A DNA stretch of 64,000 nucleotides from Valencia hispanica (Eukaryota > Chordata > Actinopteri > Cyprinodontiformes > Valenciidae): contig OY747702.1 of NCBI GenBank assembly GCA_963556495.2, positions 1,927,001 through 1,991,000 on the forward strand, in the 5' to 3' direction. The translations under genes were made by a program, and so were the position numbers. Position 1 is the stretch's first letter. Each line of letters opens with the position of its first letter. A model generated the notes under the pieces. It saw only the letters and a list, made by a program, of their open reading frames with translations. It was not told the DNA's origin and did no database searches. Positions 10,331 to 21,117 of the stretch are shown here, piece after piece.

Positions 10331-12010
10331 TCATTTCCACAAGAGAAAAAAGGTTGGAATTGTCATGGACAAGAAATCGAATACAACATCCCAACGGAAC
10401 TAAGGAGGACGTTTCGTGGATGCAGAGCCAAGTTAAAGGCGAAGATCAACAAAAAGAGGTGGAGATATAAGCCTTTCCTTCCCTGTGTCCTCATGGGAAA
10501 CGTTACCTCACTCCCAAAGAAGTGTGATACATTGGAGGCACTTGTGCAGAACCAACAGCTGTATAGGGAGTGCAGTCTAATTTGTCTAACGGAGTCCTGG
10601 CTTAATGACAATACACCGGACTGATGTGGACACACAGCTGTGCGACCAGATAGAGATCCTTTGAGGAGTGGGAGTTGCTGAGGTGGGGGAATAATTGTTT
10701 TCTGCAATCAGAAGTGGGTTAACCCCCGGAACATGAGGGTTAAACAGAAAATATGCTGACAATTGGCTTCTGACCATATTACATCCCACCGGAGAGGCTG
10801 TACCTCTTCCTGATCACAACATGGTCTATCTCCAACCCACATACAAACCTAATGTACAAACGCTTCCTGTTACGGCCAGATCTTTAAGGAAGTGGTCACC
10901 AGAGGCAAGTGATGCACTGCTTTGAGTGCAGAGGCTGGGATGTGCTGCTGGAGGAGCAGGAACTGGACAGGCAGGAGTGTTGACATCATCACTAACTACA
11001 TCACCTTCTGTATGGACACGGTGATTCCATTTAGGAGTATTAGATGCTATCCTAATAATAAACCGTGGATCACCAGTGGCATCAAGAGCCTCCTTAACCA
11101 GAAGAAGTTGGAGTTCAAGGATCGTGATAAGGAGAAGCGAAGAAGTGTGCAACTGAACTGAAAAAGACTCTGAGGCATGCTAAAGTGGAGTACAAGAGGA
11201 AGGTGGAGAAACAGCTGGAGAATAAAGACATCAAAGAGGTGTGGAGAGGGATGAAGACCATCACTGGCTACAAACCGAAGAACCCCCAGTCTATAGAAGA
11301 TGATGTAGATAGAGCCAAATCCTTCAACCAGAACTACATCAGGTTTGATACGGCTGCTCACTACACCTTTCCAGCTAGTCCCGATACTTCTGTGGCTGCT
11401 CCCTTCACCTCCACGTCTGCAGCTGCTCCCTCCACCTTCACTTCTGCAGCTGCTTTCTTCACCTCCACGTCTGCAGCTGCTTTCTCCAACTCCTAGTCTG
11501 TGACTGCTTTCTCCACCTCCATGTCTGCTCTAGCCACCTCCACATCTGCAGCTGCTGTCCTCCAGGTTTGCGGCTGCTCCCTCCACCTCCAATTCTGCAG
11601 CTCCTTTCTCCACCTCCACTTCTGCAGCTGTTTTCTCCACCTCCACATCTGCAGCTACTTTCTCCACGTCTGTGGCTGCTTTCTTCTCCTCCACGTCTGC
11701 TCCCTCCACATCTGCGTCTGCTTCCTTCACATCTGCGGCTATGTCTGCAGCTAGTTCCTCCACGTCCACATCTGCAGCTGCTTCCTTCACCTCCACGTCT
11801 GTGGCTGCTTCCTCCACCTCTGGATCTGCAGCTGCTCCCACCACCTCCATGGGTACCCACTCCACATTCAACACCTGAGCCCCCCCCGCACCCTGAGCAG
11901 CTTCAACTGTTGATAACAGAAGAAGAGTAAAGGTTGTTGGTCATGATGGAGTTTGTCCAAGGCTTCTGAAGGACTGTGCAGGACAACTCTGCAGAGTTTC
12001 TTTATTGTAA
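10331..12010 (+). pseudogene. Rex1-type LINE ORF2 remnant with internal minisatellite
   Basis: Frames in the plus strand give the N-terminal lead-in (RWRYKPFLPCVLMGN), the endonuclease start (LICLTESWLNDNTPD, then stop) and, after a deletion of most of the endonuclease, the linker region (NNKPWITSGIKSLLNQKK and VWRGMKTITGYKP). These match the same stations of the intact ORF at 5289-7841 at moderate identity, so this is a related subfamily. A Ser/Ala/Thr-rich tandem array (11380-11860) then occupies the linker between endonuclease and reverse transcriptase. The RT begins (HDGVCPRLLKDCAGQLC) and is cut near 12000. The 3' half is missing. It is a dead copy with stops and frameshifts. Confidence 0.75.
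11380..11860 (+). repeat. 27-bp minisatellite inside the LINE linker
   Basis: The repeating unit is about 27 bases (nine codons), beginning TCTGCAGCTGCT and ending CACCTCCACG. It encodes a SAAAxFTST-like peptide. Roughly 17 degenerate units are visible. In-frame length means the array kept the LINE frame during early expansion; a TAG at about 11493 and later frameshifts show subsequent decay. The arginine/glycine-rich minus-strand ORFs and the proline/leucine-rich plus-strand ORFs over it are side products of the repeat. Confidence 0.85.
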
Positions 12011-12369
12011 GCCTTCAGATGAAAAAAGTTCCTTACTTTTCTTACTTTTGTGGGATAGATTATATGTATTGTGTGATTTGCTATTATTAAAGCTGCCTAA
12101 TTATACTATTTGATATAACTTGTAATATTAAAGGTCACTCCGTTGCTTGCAAACAGCATGCACAAGATGGAAGATTCAGCTCTGTGGGAATACTGCACTC
12201 CCTGTACTTTGGATACTATGATGAGTGAGTAGACAGTGGGAAAATACTGAGTGTCGCACAACGAGGAGTGACCAATCTTTAAAACCAGCTGTACTATGCT
12301 TAGAGCTTTAGACATAACGCGGGCAGGCTCAAGGTTATGTCTCCAGATATATCTGTAAACTGCTTTGTG
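12011..12369. other. Unassigned sequence
   Basis: Between the broken LINE and the L2 end there is no recognisable gene. A 69-codon minus-strand ORF (12106-12315) lacks recognisable motifs. Confidence 0.4.
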
Positions 12370-13203
12370 ACAATTTCAATTCAATTTCAATTCAGTTTAT
12401 TTATATAGTGCCGAGTCACAACAGATGTAATCTCAAGGCACTTTACAGGAAACGTAATTTCACTACAATCATACTAACATTCCTATTTAAGGAATCCCAG
12501 CTGATTGCGTTGAGTAATTGACATGAAGTTGCGACCCGTTGATGCAGACTTCCAACCACAACAATCCCTCAGCAATCCCTCATACTGAGCCAGTATGTAG
12601 CGACAATGGAGAGGAAAAACTCTCCTTCAACAGGAAGAAACCTCCAGCAGAACCAGGCTCAGTACAAGCGGCTATGTGCCACGACTGTCTGGGAGTTTGA
12701 GAAGACAGAGCAGAGACACAGAAAGAACAGAAGATCTGATATAATAGTACTTTCTGTATTAAAGAAAGTAAAAAGTTGATAAAAGGACACCCGGGATGTT
12801 CTGCCACTGAGACCGTCATACTGGGGGACGCCCCCCGTCCTACAAGGCATTGTAGCTAAGCGGGATACCAGACCAGGTATACCTTCTAGGGAGAGAAAAG
12901 CACTAAGAGAAAACCAAGTTAAACAGTCGAAATAACAGCATATATTGTAACTGGAGAGTAGTCTAAGCCTATAGCAGCATGATACAGAAATAGCTCAGGA
13001 TGACCTAACCCACTCGAACTATAAGCTTTATCAAAAAGGAAAGTTTTAAACCTGGCCTTTATAGTAGACAAAGTTTCTGCCTCACAGACTAAAACTGGGA
13101 GCTGGTTCCACAGGAGAGAAACCTGATAACTAAAAAGCTATCTCCCATTCTACTTTTAGAAATCCAAGGAACTACAAGTAAACCTGCAGTCTGAGAGCAA
13201 AGT
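12370..13203 (-). mobile_element. L2-clade LINE 3' end (5'-truncated)
   Basis: The left end carries the L2 tail in inverted form (TTCAATTCAGTTTATTTATA then TCACAACAGATGTAATCTCAAGGCACTT). This tail recurs at 32498, 35303 and 39392 (minus) and at 30229 and 30958 (plus). The body holds the 3' UTR and the last codons, including the inverted equivalent of the TFKARLKTFLFDKAYS C-terminus near 13020-13080. It stops abruptly at the Gypsy LTR at 13204. Confidence 0.85.
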
Positions 13204-13508
13204 TGTCATGCTGCCCTGTTCGCTCCCTCTCCTCATCATTGTCCTCACCTGTGTCACCAATCAACTACACCTGATCGTCATTACCTTCTGTGTTTATAAC
13301 CCTCACTTCCCCTCACTCAGTGCCGGATCATTATTGATGTCTCCATGGTGTGTCTACCTTGCTGTCCTCCTTCCTGCTCCTCCCTGCTTTCATCATCATC
13401 ATCATCCTCATCCTCATTTCCCCTCATCACTAGCAGCACTTTATGAAATATCCTTGCACTCACCAGTGACTGCGTTTGGGTCCTTGGACCACACCGCACC
13501 TCCTGACA
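13204..13508 (+). mobile_element. Ty3/Gypsy-type LTR, left LTR of a truncated element
   Basis: It begins TGTCATGCTGCCC and ends CCTCCTGACA, and matches the solo LTR at 22869-23184 over its length, although a (CAT)n tract at about 13388-13411 is expanded here. It sits directly after L2 sequence, so it is inserted into the L2. Unlike the second copy it is followed by internal element sequence rather than by the L2 continuation. Confidence 0.75.
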
Positions 13509-14014
13509 GAATAATCTGGCCATAAAGATGGACCTAGCACTTGCCCAAGAGATTGCCGCCCCACAGCAGGATGTTTGGGACAACCTGTCCAGAATCTCCA
13601 TCTTCCCTTACCCTCCTTTATACATCTCAGGAGCTGAGGCAATTCTCAAGGTGCTTCCTCAGTTCTGGAATGTGTTCTCAGTTCGGGATCTTACCATGCA
13701 GAGAATGAGGCAGAGAGGGTTCGCCAGGAAGTGTGGGATCAGATCGTCAGTCCACCCTCTCCGCCTCCACCATCTACCGCTGGGGGTTCAGTTTGTTCAG
13801 TCTGTTCCTGTCTGGTTGCGTTGGTGGAAGCAACATCCGAGACGGGAACAACTCCGAGGAGCGGCCCGCCTTCATTGAGACAAGGTTGGCATTCTGTTCT
13901 CCGGGTATCCATCTATCCATGCATGCCAGAAAGGGAACTGTTAGTAAATTTTTTGTCCCTGGTGTACTTAGACACCTGCCTGTTCTTGGCCATGGTGGAG
14001 GTTGGAGTCTGACT
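13509..14014 (+). pseudogene. Gypsy leader and gag-like fragment
   Basis: After the LTR come a short leader (GAATAATCTGGCC) and a start codon at 13528 opening a frame that begins MDLALAQEIAAPQQDV. The position and spacing fit the gag start of a Ty3/Gypsy element. The segment at 13655-13770 (FWNVFSVRDL) resembles 16165-16290 (FRNVFSARDLATLRNEVQR), so two remnants of the same or a related element are present. No protease or pol is present. Gag assignment is by position, not by a recognised domain. Confidence 0.5.
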
Positions 14015-14354
14015 GTCTGAAGGTGTGAAGAGGTGTGTTTTATACAAATAACGAGTTTAAACAGGTGTCATTAATACAGGTAACAAGTGGAGAATAAAAT
14101 AGCTTCTTAAAGAAGAAGTAACAGGTCTGGGAGGGCAAGAATTATTGCTTGTTTGTTGGTACTAAATGCTTATTTTCTGCACCATTGTACATATAAATTC
14201 TTTAAAAATCATTCAATGTTATTTACTGGATTTTCTTTTCTTTATGCCTCTCACAGTTGAAGCAGGAATGATGAAAATTACAGACCTCTCTCATCTTTTG
14301 AAGTGGGACAAGTTGCACAATCGGTAGCTGCCAATTTTTTTTTGCCCCACTGTA
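14015..14354 (-). mobile_element. Tc1-like element, internally deleted
   Basis: The right end (to 14354) carries an inverted Tc1-type terminus ending GCCCCACTGTA. On the minus strand this is TACAGTGGGGCAAA followed by a CCGATTGTGCAACTTGTCCCA block. The left part (14020-14110) matches the Tc1-type 5' UTR (TGTATTAATGACACCTGTTT on the minus strand). The same UTR occurs at 18395-18505. The transposase is deleted. Confidence 0.65.
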
Positions 14355-15454
14355 ATTATTAAGGAGTATACAGAAGACAGCAATGAGACATACAGGAAGA
14401 CGTTGGATATCAAGCTCCAGCAAAACCATATAAGAGATGTATGGTCAGGGGTGAGGAATATCAAATGCTTTAAATAGAAAGACGATTAGATAGATGGACA
14501 GATTCTTGACAGAGCTAAAAAAATGAACACATTCCACAATAGGTTCAGTTCAGGAACAAGCTCAGCAACTTACTTTCCAGGTCGCAACCAAACAGACATC
14601 CTACCTTCCTTTGACCCAGAACTTTCCTGTGCTCTATGGAGTTGGAATTGAAGTCGCCATCCTACACCTGTTTCAATAAACACACTATCATCTGGAAAAA
14701 GCTGACAGCACTGTGAAGAGCATGTTCTTTGGCATCTAGTGCAGTTAACACAATTCAGCCTGATTTGCTTTGCCAGTTACTCCAGAACACAAGAATAGAA
14801 GTATCAACAATTTCCTGGATGAATGATTACCTTTGAAAACAGACCACTGCTTGTGAGACTGAAGGGTCGTAAGTTGAACTGGACGGTCAGCAGCACAGGA
14901 GCACCACAAGGGAATGTACTTGAATATTTGAGCTCTGTACACCTTAGACTTTCAGGACAAGTCAGACTCATCACATCTGAAATACTCAGATGATTGCAGT
15001 CTGCAGGTGTATCAGAGATGGACATGAAGCTAAGTATTAAGATCTGGTGGACCGTCTTGTTGTAATGTGTAATGTGCAATTTTAACTTGAATGTGACCAC
15101 CGCAAATGAGACAATTTTAGTTTACAGAAAAACAGGAATAGATCAACCACTATTTCCACCATTAGAGAATATGTTGAGGTTTTGGAGGAGCGCAAATCCC
15201 TCTATGTTCACTTGGAACAACAGACAATGCTGAAGACACAACACTGAAGTTGCCTACAAGAAGTGAAAGATCAAATTGTACTTCTTGATTAAGCTTTGGT
15301 TCTTCAGTGTTTGCAACAAGATGCTGCATATCTTCCATAAGTCTGTTGTGGAAAGGGCAATTTCCTCTGCTGCCATCTGTTGGGATACCAGGATCAGAGT
15401 CATTGGCTTTGAAAAAACTCATCATGCATCATGAAACATTGACAGTACGTTATT
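14355..15454 (+). pseudogene. Rex1-type LINE ORF2, heavily degraded
   Basis: Nucleotide alignment by eye to 6030-7560 is continuous apart from an internal deletion near 14637 that removes the start of the RT. Recognisable stations are GGAGTATACAGAAGACAGCA, the CAGCACAGGAGCACCACAAG of RT motif B (about 14891) and GAAATACTCAGATGATTGCA of motif C (about 14980). Stops and indels are frequent. The copy continues at 16042-16135 after an inserted element, giving the MDNPDHPFHQTTIQQQ C-terminal block. Confidence 0.8.
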
Positions 15455-15906
15455 CAATTCAATTCAATTCAAAATTACTTTATTAATCCCAAAGGGAAAT
15501 TAAATGTTGTTGTAACTCATTATGCAAGTTCCTTCAAAGATTTGTTGTAGATGCTGATGGCTGTGGGTAGGGATGATCTCTTGTAGCGCTCTGCAGATCT
15601 GAAGAAGCCTCTGACTGAAGACGCTCTGTAGTTGTATGACAGTCTGATGTAGAGGATGCTCTGGATCTATGGCGTCTCCTTTTCAACTCATCAGGGTTTT
15701 GTGGCTGTAGTTGAGGTCTTATTTGAGCTTTTGTGATGTTAATCAGCTGCTGCCAGTTGTAAACCACCTTGTTGCCATGGTTATGCATCATAACAAATGT
15801 CCAAAAATATAAAGTATCAGCAAAAATCCTTCCAGCTGCACAGCATTCAAAACCAGAGAGAACAGTTGTCCACAAAAACAATGTTTCTACCAGAAATGGA
15901 AGAATT

Positions 15907-15946
<40 letters not shown>

Positions 15947-16041
15947 AACAAAATATGAACCAAAGTAACAGAGCTACTCCAACATGCTGCCACCTTGAGC
16001 GGCGCAATTCCGGAATATTGAGCGGCGCAATTCCGGAATAT
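15455..16041 (-). mobile_element. Internally deleted Rex1-type element (non-autonomous), copy A
   Basis: On the minus strand this is a 5' head (starting TTCCGGAATTGCGCCGCTCA, then GGCAGCATGTTGGAGTAG) joined directly to the last 150 bases of a Rex1-type ORF and 3' UTR, ending in GAATTGAATTGAATT. The same head-to-tail junction occurs in copies at 57498-58033 and 56692-57405. A 33-base A run lies at 15911-15944. At the 5' end a 23-base block beginning TGAGCGGCGC is duplicated in tandem (15996-16018 and 16019-16041). The insertion lies inside the degraded LINE of 14355-16135. Confidence 0.75.
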
Positions 16042-16135
16042 AATATAATTATGGACAACCCTGACCATCCTTTTCATCAAACAACCATACAGCAACAGAA
16101 TGTTTTCCATCAGAGGCTTCAACAGATCTGTAATA
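16042..16135 (+). pseudogene. Continuation of the degraded Rex1-type ORF2
   Basis: The plus strand reads IIMDNPDHPFHQTTIQQQ, equivalent to residues 798-815 of the intact copy (KIMANPEHPLHETVIQQQ). It is the 3' part of the LINE copy interrupted by the element at 15455-16041 and ends before the LINE stop. Confidence 0.75.
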
Positions 16136-16553
16136 CTGTAATACTGATCTCCACTGTCCCTCACCTCTCCCAGTTCCGGAATGTGTTCTCCGCCCGGGAT
16201 CTCGCCACTCTGAGGAATGAGGTGCAGAGGGTTTGCCAGGAAACATTGGAAGCAGATCATCGGTCCACCCTCTCCGCCTCCATCACCCAAACCCAGGTGG
16301 AATCCGTGCTTTACCAGGGCTGCTCCTGAATGAGGAGCAGAACGCCAGTCCCACACAAACTGCCAGCCAACCGACCGATGTGGCACCCTTCCTGCCAATT
16401 CAGTCTGAAGTTAATCTGAAGGATCTCGCCAACAACACGAACACCTTCTCCCTGTTTCCCAAAAAGCCTCTGTTAGATCTCGCAGACATCCTCGACTCCT
16501 ATCTCTCTCTGCCTGGTCTCATCTCCGTCACCTGCAAAGTAGGGTTTACCTGA
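16136..16553 (+). pseudogene. Gag-like retroelement fragment related to 13655-13770
   Basis: The block LSQFRNVFSARDLATLRNEV is followed by DHRSTLSASITQTQVESVL; similar nucleotides occur at 13655-13770 after the Gypsy LTR and leader. Two overlapping ORFs (15769-16329 and 16233-16553) are parts of one frame-shifted coding stretch that ends with LLDLADILDSYLSLPGL. A Gypsy gag or related structural protein is the likeliest reading, but no zinc knuckle is visible. Confidence 0.45.
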
Positions 16554-17623
16554 GTACTATTAAACAATTTAAAATGATCAAAGATCTCCACTTATCTGTA
16601 CACTTCCCTTTCTGCAGTTCTGCTCTCCTCCATTTCCCCATGCAGCATTTCCTGGTTCCTGTGATCATCATCTACATTCCTCTAAAAAAATTTGTTTTAA
16701 TTTTACAACTAAATAACAAAATGACAATGATAAGACAGCAGAGACACAAAATGAACAAAAGAACTGAAAGAAAACACAGTTGACAGAAAGAAAATAAGAG
16801 TGACCGGACTCCTATGAGTAAGAACTGTCGCAGCAGTGGACAACATAAAAAAATCCCATTGAGGTTATTTAATAGGTATTATGCCACTCTATGCAAGATT
16901 GTTTTATTTTTATATTGTAGCCGGAAAAGTGACAATTCTGTTTTTATTTATTCCTGTCCTCAGTGGGTAAAGTCAAAAGAAAGTTTCATAAAGATTCAGA
17001 ACAAACTTTGCTACCAACTTTAGCAGTGTTACTAAAGAAAAGGTTAAGAAACACAAATTCATTTGGAGTTTGGTACATTCTGAAACCTCTGTGCCACAAG
17101 AACAACTTGAATGAAGATTTAGCGACAGCAATGTCCAGCACATCACAGTCAAGCTGGGAAGTTTTCTGGATTTCGGTATTTTTTTTTTAAAACAATGTCC
17201 TTCTAAATGTAAATTTTAGAAGTAGCAGAGAGTATTTAGGGAGCAGCTTGGAGGGGCTCCGTGGGGTGAGTTTGCTTAATATTAAAGGTTATTCATGAAA
17301 AAATGTTTATTAAACTGTCAAAAATGGTAATGGAAAAAAAAATAATAATTTGCATTCGGTTAAATGATGAAAACACAGGTGGATAACAATTTGTGTTATT
17401 GCCGGAACATGCCAGAAGAGCAGCAGGGAAGCTCAGAGGCCAGGTGTGAAATCTGTATGCTGACCTTGAGATCAGGAAACTTGTCACTGATCTTCCCAGT
17501 ACAGCAGCTGGAGATGACAGTTCATTTCTCATCCCCAACACCCATGATGCAAACAAACATGAAAGGTCTACAGCCTGCATAGTAGATATCACCCCCAGCC
17601 CAACCCACTATGTGACACCATAC
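16554..17623. other. Mostly unassigned; right part resembles 8310-8515
   Basis: Nothing recognisable was found in 16554-17280. Bases 17310-17545 resemble 8310-8515 (shared blocks TCAAAAATGGTAAT, TTTGTGTTATT, AACATGCCAGA). On the minus strand both show CTCAAG or CTCCAAG followed by GT at the same place. This could be a paralogous exon and intron segment or an old interspersed repeat. Confidence 0.4.
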
Positions 17624-17680
17624 GGCAGTGTTTCACAAAGAGTGGGGCGCGCCCCCCTGGGGGGGAGGGGGGGTAAGGTG
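17624..17680 (+). mobile_element. hAT terminal fragment
   Basis: CAGTGTTTCACAAAGAGTGG is followed by GGGCGCGCCCCCCTGGGGGG. This is the typical start of a Charlie-like hAT element and is related to the terminus CAGTGTTTCTCAAACT at 54708. The rest is missing, apparently cut by the adjacent Tc1-like element. Confidence 0.55.
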
Positions 17681-17687
17681 ATATATA

Positions 17688-18510
17688 CAGTGAGGAACAT
17701 AAGTATTTAAACACCCTGCGATTTTGCAAGTTCTCCCACTTAGAAATTATGGAAGGGTCTGAAATTCACATTGTAAGTGCATTTCTATTGTGAGAGACAG
17801 CATTAAAGAAAATTCAGGAAATCACATCGTCTGATTTTTAAGGAATTTATTTTTATTTTATTGCTTCACATAAGTATTTCAACAACTGAGAAAATCAGTG
17901 TTCATATTTAGTACAGAAGCCTTTGTTTACAATTACAGAGGTCAAACATTTCCTGTATTTCTTGACCAGGTTTGCACACACTGCAACAGGGATTTTGGCC
18001 CACACCACCACACAGATCTTCTCTAGATCTGTCAGGTTTCGGGGCTGTCGCTGAGCAACACAGAGTTTCAACTCCCTCCAAAGATTTTCTATTGGATTTA
18101 GGTCTGGAGACTGGCAATGCCACTACAGGACCTTGATAAGCTTCTTGCAGAGCCACTCCTTGTTTATCCTGGCTGTGTACTTTGGGTCATTGTCATGTTG
18201 GAACAAACATGTATTGAGAGATTTTGAGCAAAAATCATTTAATGTGATCTCTTGAATAAATGAAATGCTGTCTCACAGTGGAAAAGCACCTACAATATGA
18301 ATTTAGACCTCTCTATAATTTCTAAGTGGGAGAACTTGCAAAATTGCTGGGTGTTCAAATACTTAGGTTGTTACTGTTACTGTTACTACTACTTTAAGAA
18401 GTTATTCTATCCTCCACAGGTAACTAACCTGTATTAATGGCTCATGTTTAAAATCGTTATCTGTATTAAAGACACCTGTGCACACCTTCAAACATCATTT
18501 TTGATAGAAT
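17688..18510 (-). mobile_element. Tc1-like element with degenerate transposase C-terminus
   Basis: The left end CAGTGAGGAACATAAGTATT and the block TGCAAGTTCTCCCACTTAGA are repeated in inverted form at about 18308-18367, giving terminal inverted repeats of about 60 bases with decay at the right tip. The minus strand between 18200 and 17930 encodes a broken transposase C-terminal part including [17 protein letters not shown], with the third catalytic residue of the DD34E triad visible. A Tc1-type 5' UTR follows at 18395-18505. The N-terminal half of the transposase is deleted. Confidence 0.75.
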
Positions 18511-18703
18511 CTACTCCTCCAAATTACAATTTTTTTAAGTGAGAGTGGGAAACACAGACAAGGTGGAGGTGTAGCCACACCTTTTCATTACTCAATTAAC
18601 TTTAAAAAGGTATCCCTGAGCACATTTGACTCTTTTGAATACCTAGCCACCCAGATGAAGGAGCCTAACATAGCTTTATTTTTACGTTTATATAAACCCC
18701 CTA

Positions 18704-20290
18704 GGGCTGGGCGATATAGAAAAAGAGCAGATCGATAAAGGGAAAAGTCATATTGATTGATATCGATAATTATCGATAAATATCACAAAACGTAAAAAAT
18801 ATATTTTAAGTGCCTCCCCGGTCATTTTGTTATTCTTCAATAAACTAATTTTAACTAAGAAATAAATTAATTCATTTTTCAAACACCTCTTTTTATCATG
18901 AATGAGTTTGTAAGACACAGGAACAAATAAAGAGACCTGAGTAACATCAGTAAATACAAAGAAAAGTCATATTATTAACCATTATATTATATATTTTTTA
19001 ATTGTTAGTAATTGAAATTAAAGGCTTATCTTGATGCATTTTAATCTTTTAAACATTTTATGACACGTTATAATATTAATGGCTGAAACCTTTGGTTTAG
19101 TTTGTCAATAAAGCTAAGGCTATGTGCACACAAAGCCGTTTTTTTTTTACGAATATCCTCACCACCTCGTTTAAAAAAAAATCTCCGTCCACACCTAACC
19201 ACATAAAGTGTGTTGTTAAGCACATTAATAGACATGCTAAACCTGAAGGGGGCAGTAGTTCCCCCAAATCCTATCCACTCAGAGTAACTTTCTATGTTCT
19301 AACCTCTAACTTCTACATGAGCTTGTTAAAGCTAGCAAGCAAAAAGCGCTTGGACAATCGATGATGCCACATCTCTGAGGGCATAAATGCTGTTTCTGAG
19401 TGGAAACACAGATAGCACAAGTGATGTCGGAGCATTTTTGTCCCGGAAAGTGACGTTGTGGAGCTGAAAACTCCGGTTCTTTCTGTCCACACGCAAACAC
19501 TTAAGACAAAGAAAACGCAAATCTCCGCTTTGGCCAGAGTTTTTAGAAATAATCGTTTTCTGTGATGAAAAAGGGGTTTTAGTGTAAATGAGAGGCCAAA
19601 CCGCAGGGAAATATCTGTGTTTTTCCTTCGTGTAAACAGGGCCTTATTCTAATTCATTTCAGCCGGCTTGCCTATCCAACCCTGTTGTGTTTTTTAAAGC
19701 GTTTTTCGCTTCTGAGGACCGAGGGAAGAACTGAGGGGTACATTTTAAAAGCCACAGGTGTTGCTGGGTAAGTTTCCTGTGTCTCTGTAACGGATTCGCA
19801 GCGAGCCGGGAGAGGGGTGTCCTGCTAAGACAACTGATCCTAGTATTTTATTTGGTTTATTATTGCTACGTTTAGTGTTTTAGTGCGTCGAGGATCGGTT
19901 CAAAACAGGATGCAATGCAACCTTTACCCGAGTCACTGAAACATTTATCTGGGACAACTTCCTCCGCTGCTCCCTTGCTGTGACATCTGACCGACGTGAA
20001 GTTACGGCGATGGTTCGCTTAGGGACTATCAAACAATTATGTTTCAGCTTAAATCATTTCATCCTTTTTGTGGTTTGAAAAGAGAGAGGGGAGGCTGACA
20101 GAGCTGCCTATCAGTGGTAATGATTTCTTTGGAGTAAGTAATAATTGTTGTATTAAGCTATAATAGGCTATAATGGAAAAATGATGGAAAACTTTTTTCC
20201 CTAACGATCTTTTTTATCGACCCCTTTTTTTTCTATCGTACCACACGTCTATCGATTGATATATATTGCTATTAAATTATCGCCCAGCCC
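18704..20290. mobile_element. hAT-type DNA transposon, non-autonomous, inserted in L2
   Basis: Perfect 13-bp terminal inverted repeats GGGCTGGGCGATA (18704-18716) and TATCGCCCAGCCC (20278-20290) bound about 1.59 kb. Subterminal ATCGATAA-type repeats occur near both ends. No transposase ORF was seen. The flanking L2 reading (LYKPP, then FFDDFSDLL) supports insertion into L2. The target duplication is unclear because the flank is a C run. Another element (19113-19637) lies inside. Confidence 0.75.
19113..19637 (+). mobile_element. Unclassified MITE-like repeat nested in the hAT
   Basis: The segment from AAGGCTATGTGCACAC to GTGTAAACAGGGCCTT has imperfect inverted ends. Its body matches 55495-55684, 56521-56690 and 57405-57480, which are pieces of a second copy. 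Shared blocks include GTTAAGCACATT, AAAAAGCGCTTGGACAATCG and GCCAAACCG. It has no coding capacity. The superfamily was not determined. Confidence 0.6.
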
Positions 20291-21117
20291 CATAACTTAA
20301 TTCTAATTTCTTTGATGATTTTAGCGACCTTCTTTCTGTATGTATCAGTTATGGGGGGGACTTCAACATCCATACCGACAACCCTTCCTTCTCGGAAATC
20401 ATTAATAAAAACATTAATAAAGCACAGACTCTGTTTGCAACAGTGGAAAGACTAACTAATCCTCCAGTGACAGTAGCACCCGAACTAAATTCTACCAGGG
20501 CCTGCAATGAATCATTGACTCAGATCTGTCAGTTTGTACCTCAGTACGTACTCATTACCAGTGGTACACTCAATTAACACCATTGTAGAGCAAATCTCAG
20601 AATAAAAAATAAAAAAACTAAAAGAAATTCATAACCAATTAAGCTCCTCCTCTTGCTGTCTTGATATCACACTCACAGCTTTTCTTAAGAAAGTTTTTCT
20701 TTTCATTTGGTCTGATCTGATTCAAATAGTGAACTGATCCTCTTGTCTGGTGGCCAATCTCTAATCTTCCATTCATCAGAAATATTATTGAAAAAGCTGT
20801 GTTTCAACAATTAAATAGCTTTCTAACAATGACCAACCGCTTTGATGTTTTTCAGTCTGGTTTCCATGCTCACCACAGCACTGAACCTGCCCTCGTCAAA
20901 GTTTTCTATGACATCTGCATAAATCCGCATAAATACAAACATAAATACAGTCAGCAGAGTTCAGCAGAGCGTTGAAATATCTTCCCGATCCAACACAAAA
21001 CATTGAGAGCGGCCAAGGAGTGGCCAGATTTATTAGTCCTCCGAAACACTTCCTTAGTTTTCCTCATCCAAGTTGCAAAACATTAAGACCACTTTTGTTT
21101 GTGGTTTTGTATCATCC

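Larger units (their letters stand above)
18545..20930 (+). pseudogene. L2-clade LINE copy I: endonuclease and RT fragments, split by a hAT
   Basis: The endonuclease part reads GRGGGVATPFHYS and FLRLYKPP before the hAT at 18704. It resumes at 20291 with FFDDFSDLLSVCISYGGDFN, where GDFN is the APE endonuclease metal-site motif. After a deletion, 20610-20930 carries an RT finger piece (FDVFQSGFHAHHSTEPALVKV). The order and the abrupt junctions show an internally deleted, dead copy. A second L2 begins again with endonuclease near 21110, so two insertions are present rather than one. Confidence 0.75.

Noticed and set aside
11459..11930. Arginine/glycine/serine-rich and proline/leucine-rich ORFs over the minisatellite
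   Set aside because: All are translations of the 27-bp repeat in other frames.
13208..13525. ORF with HHHHHPHPH run
   Set aside because: It reads the expanded CAT tract of the Gypsy LTR.
15534..16398. ORFs with a poly-lysine or poly-phenylalanine run
   Set aside because: They read through the 33-base A run of a non-autonomous LINE copy and combine unrelated element pieces.
17731..18340. Possible CRISPR-like or palindromic RNA structure from long inverted repeats
   Set aside because: The inverted repeats are the ends of a Tc1-like element with transposase remnants between them. No spaced repeat array exists anywhere in the window.
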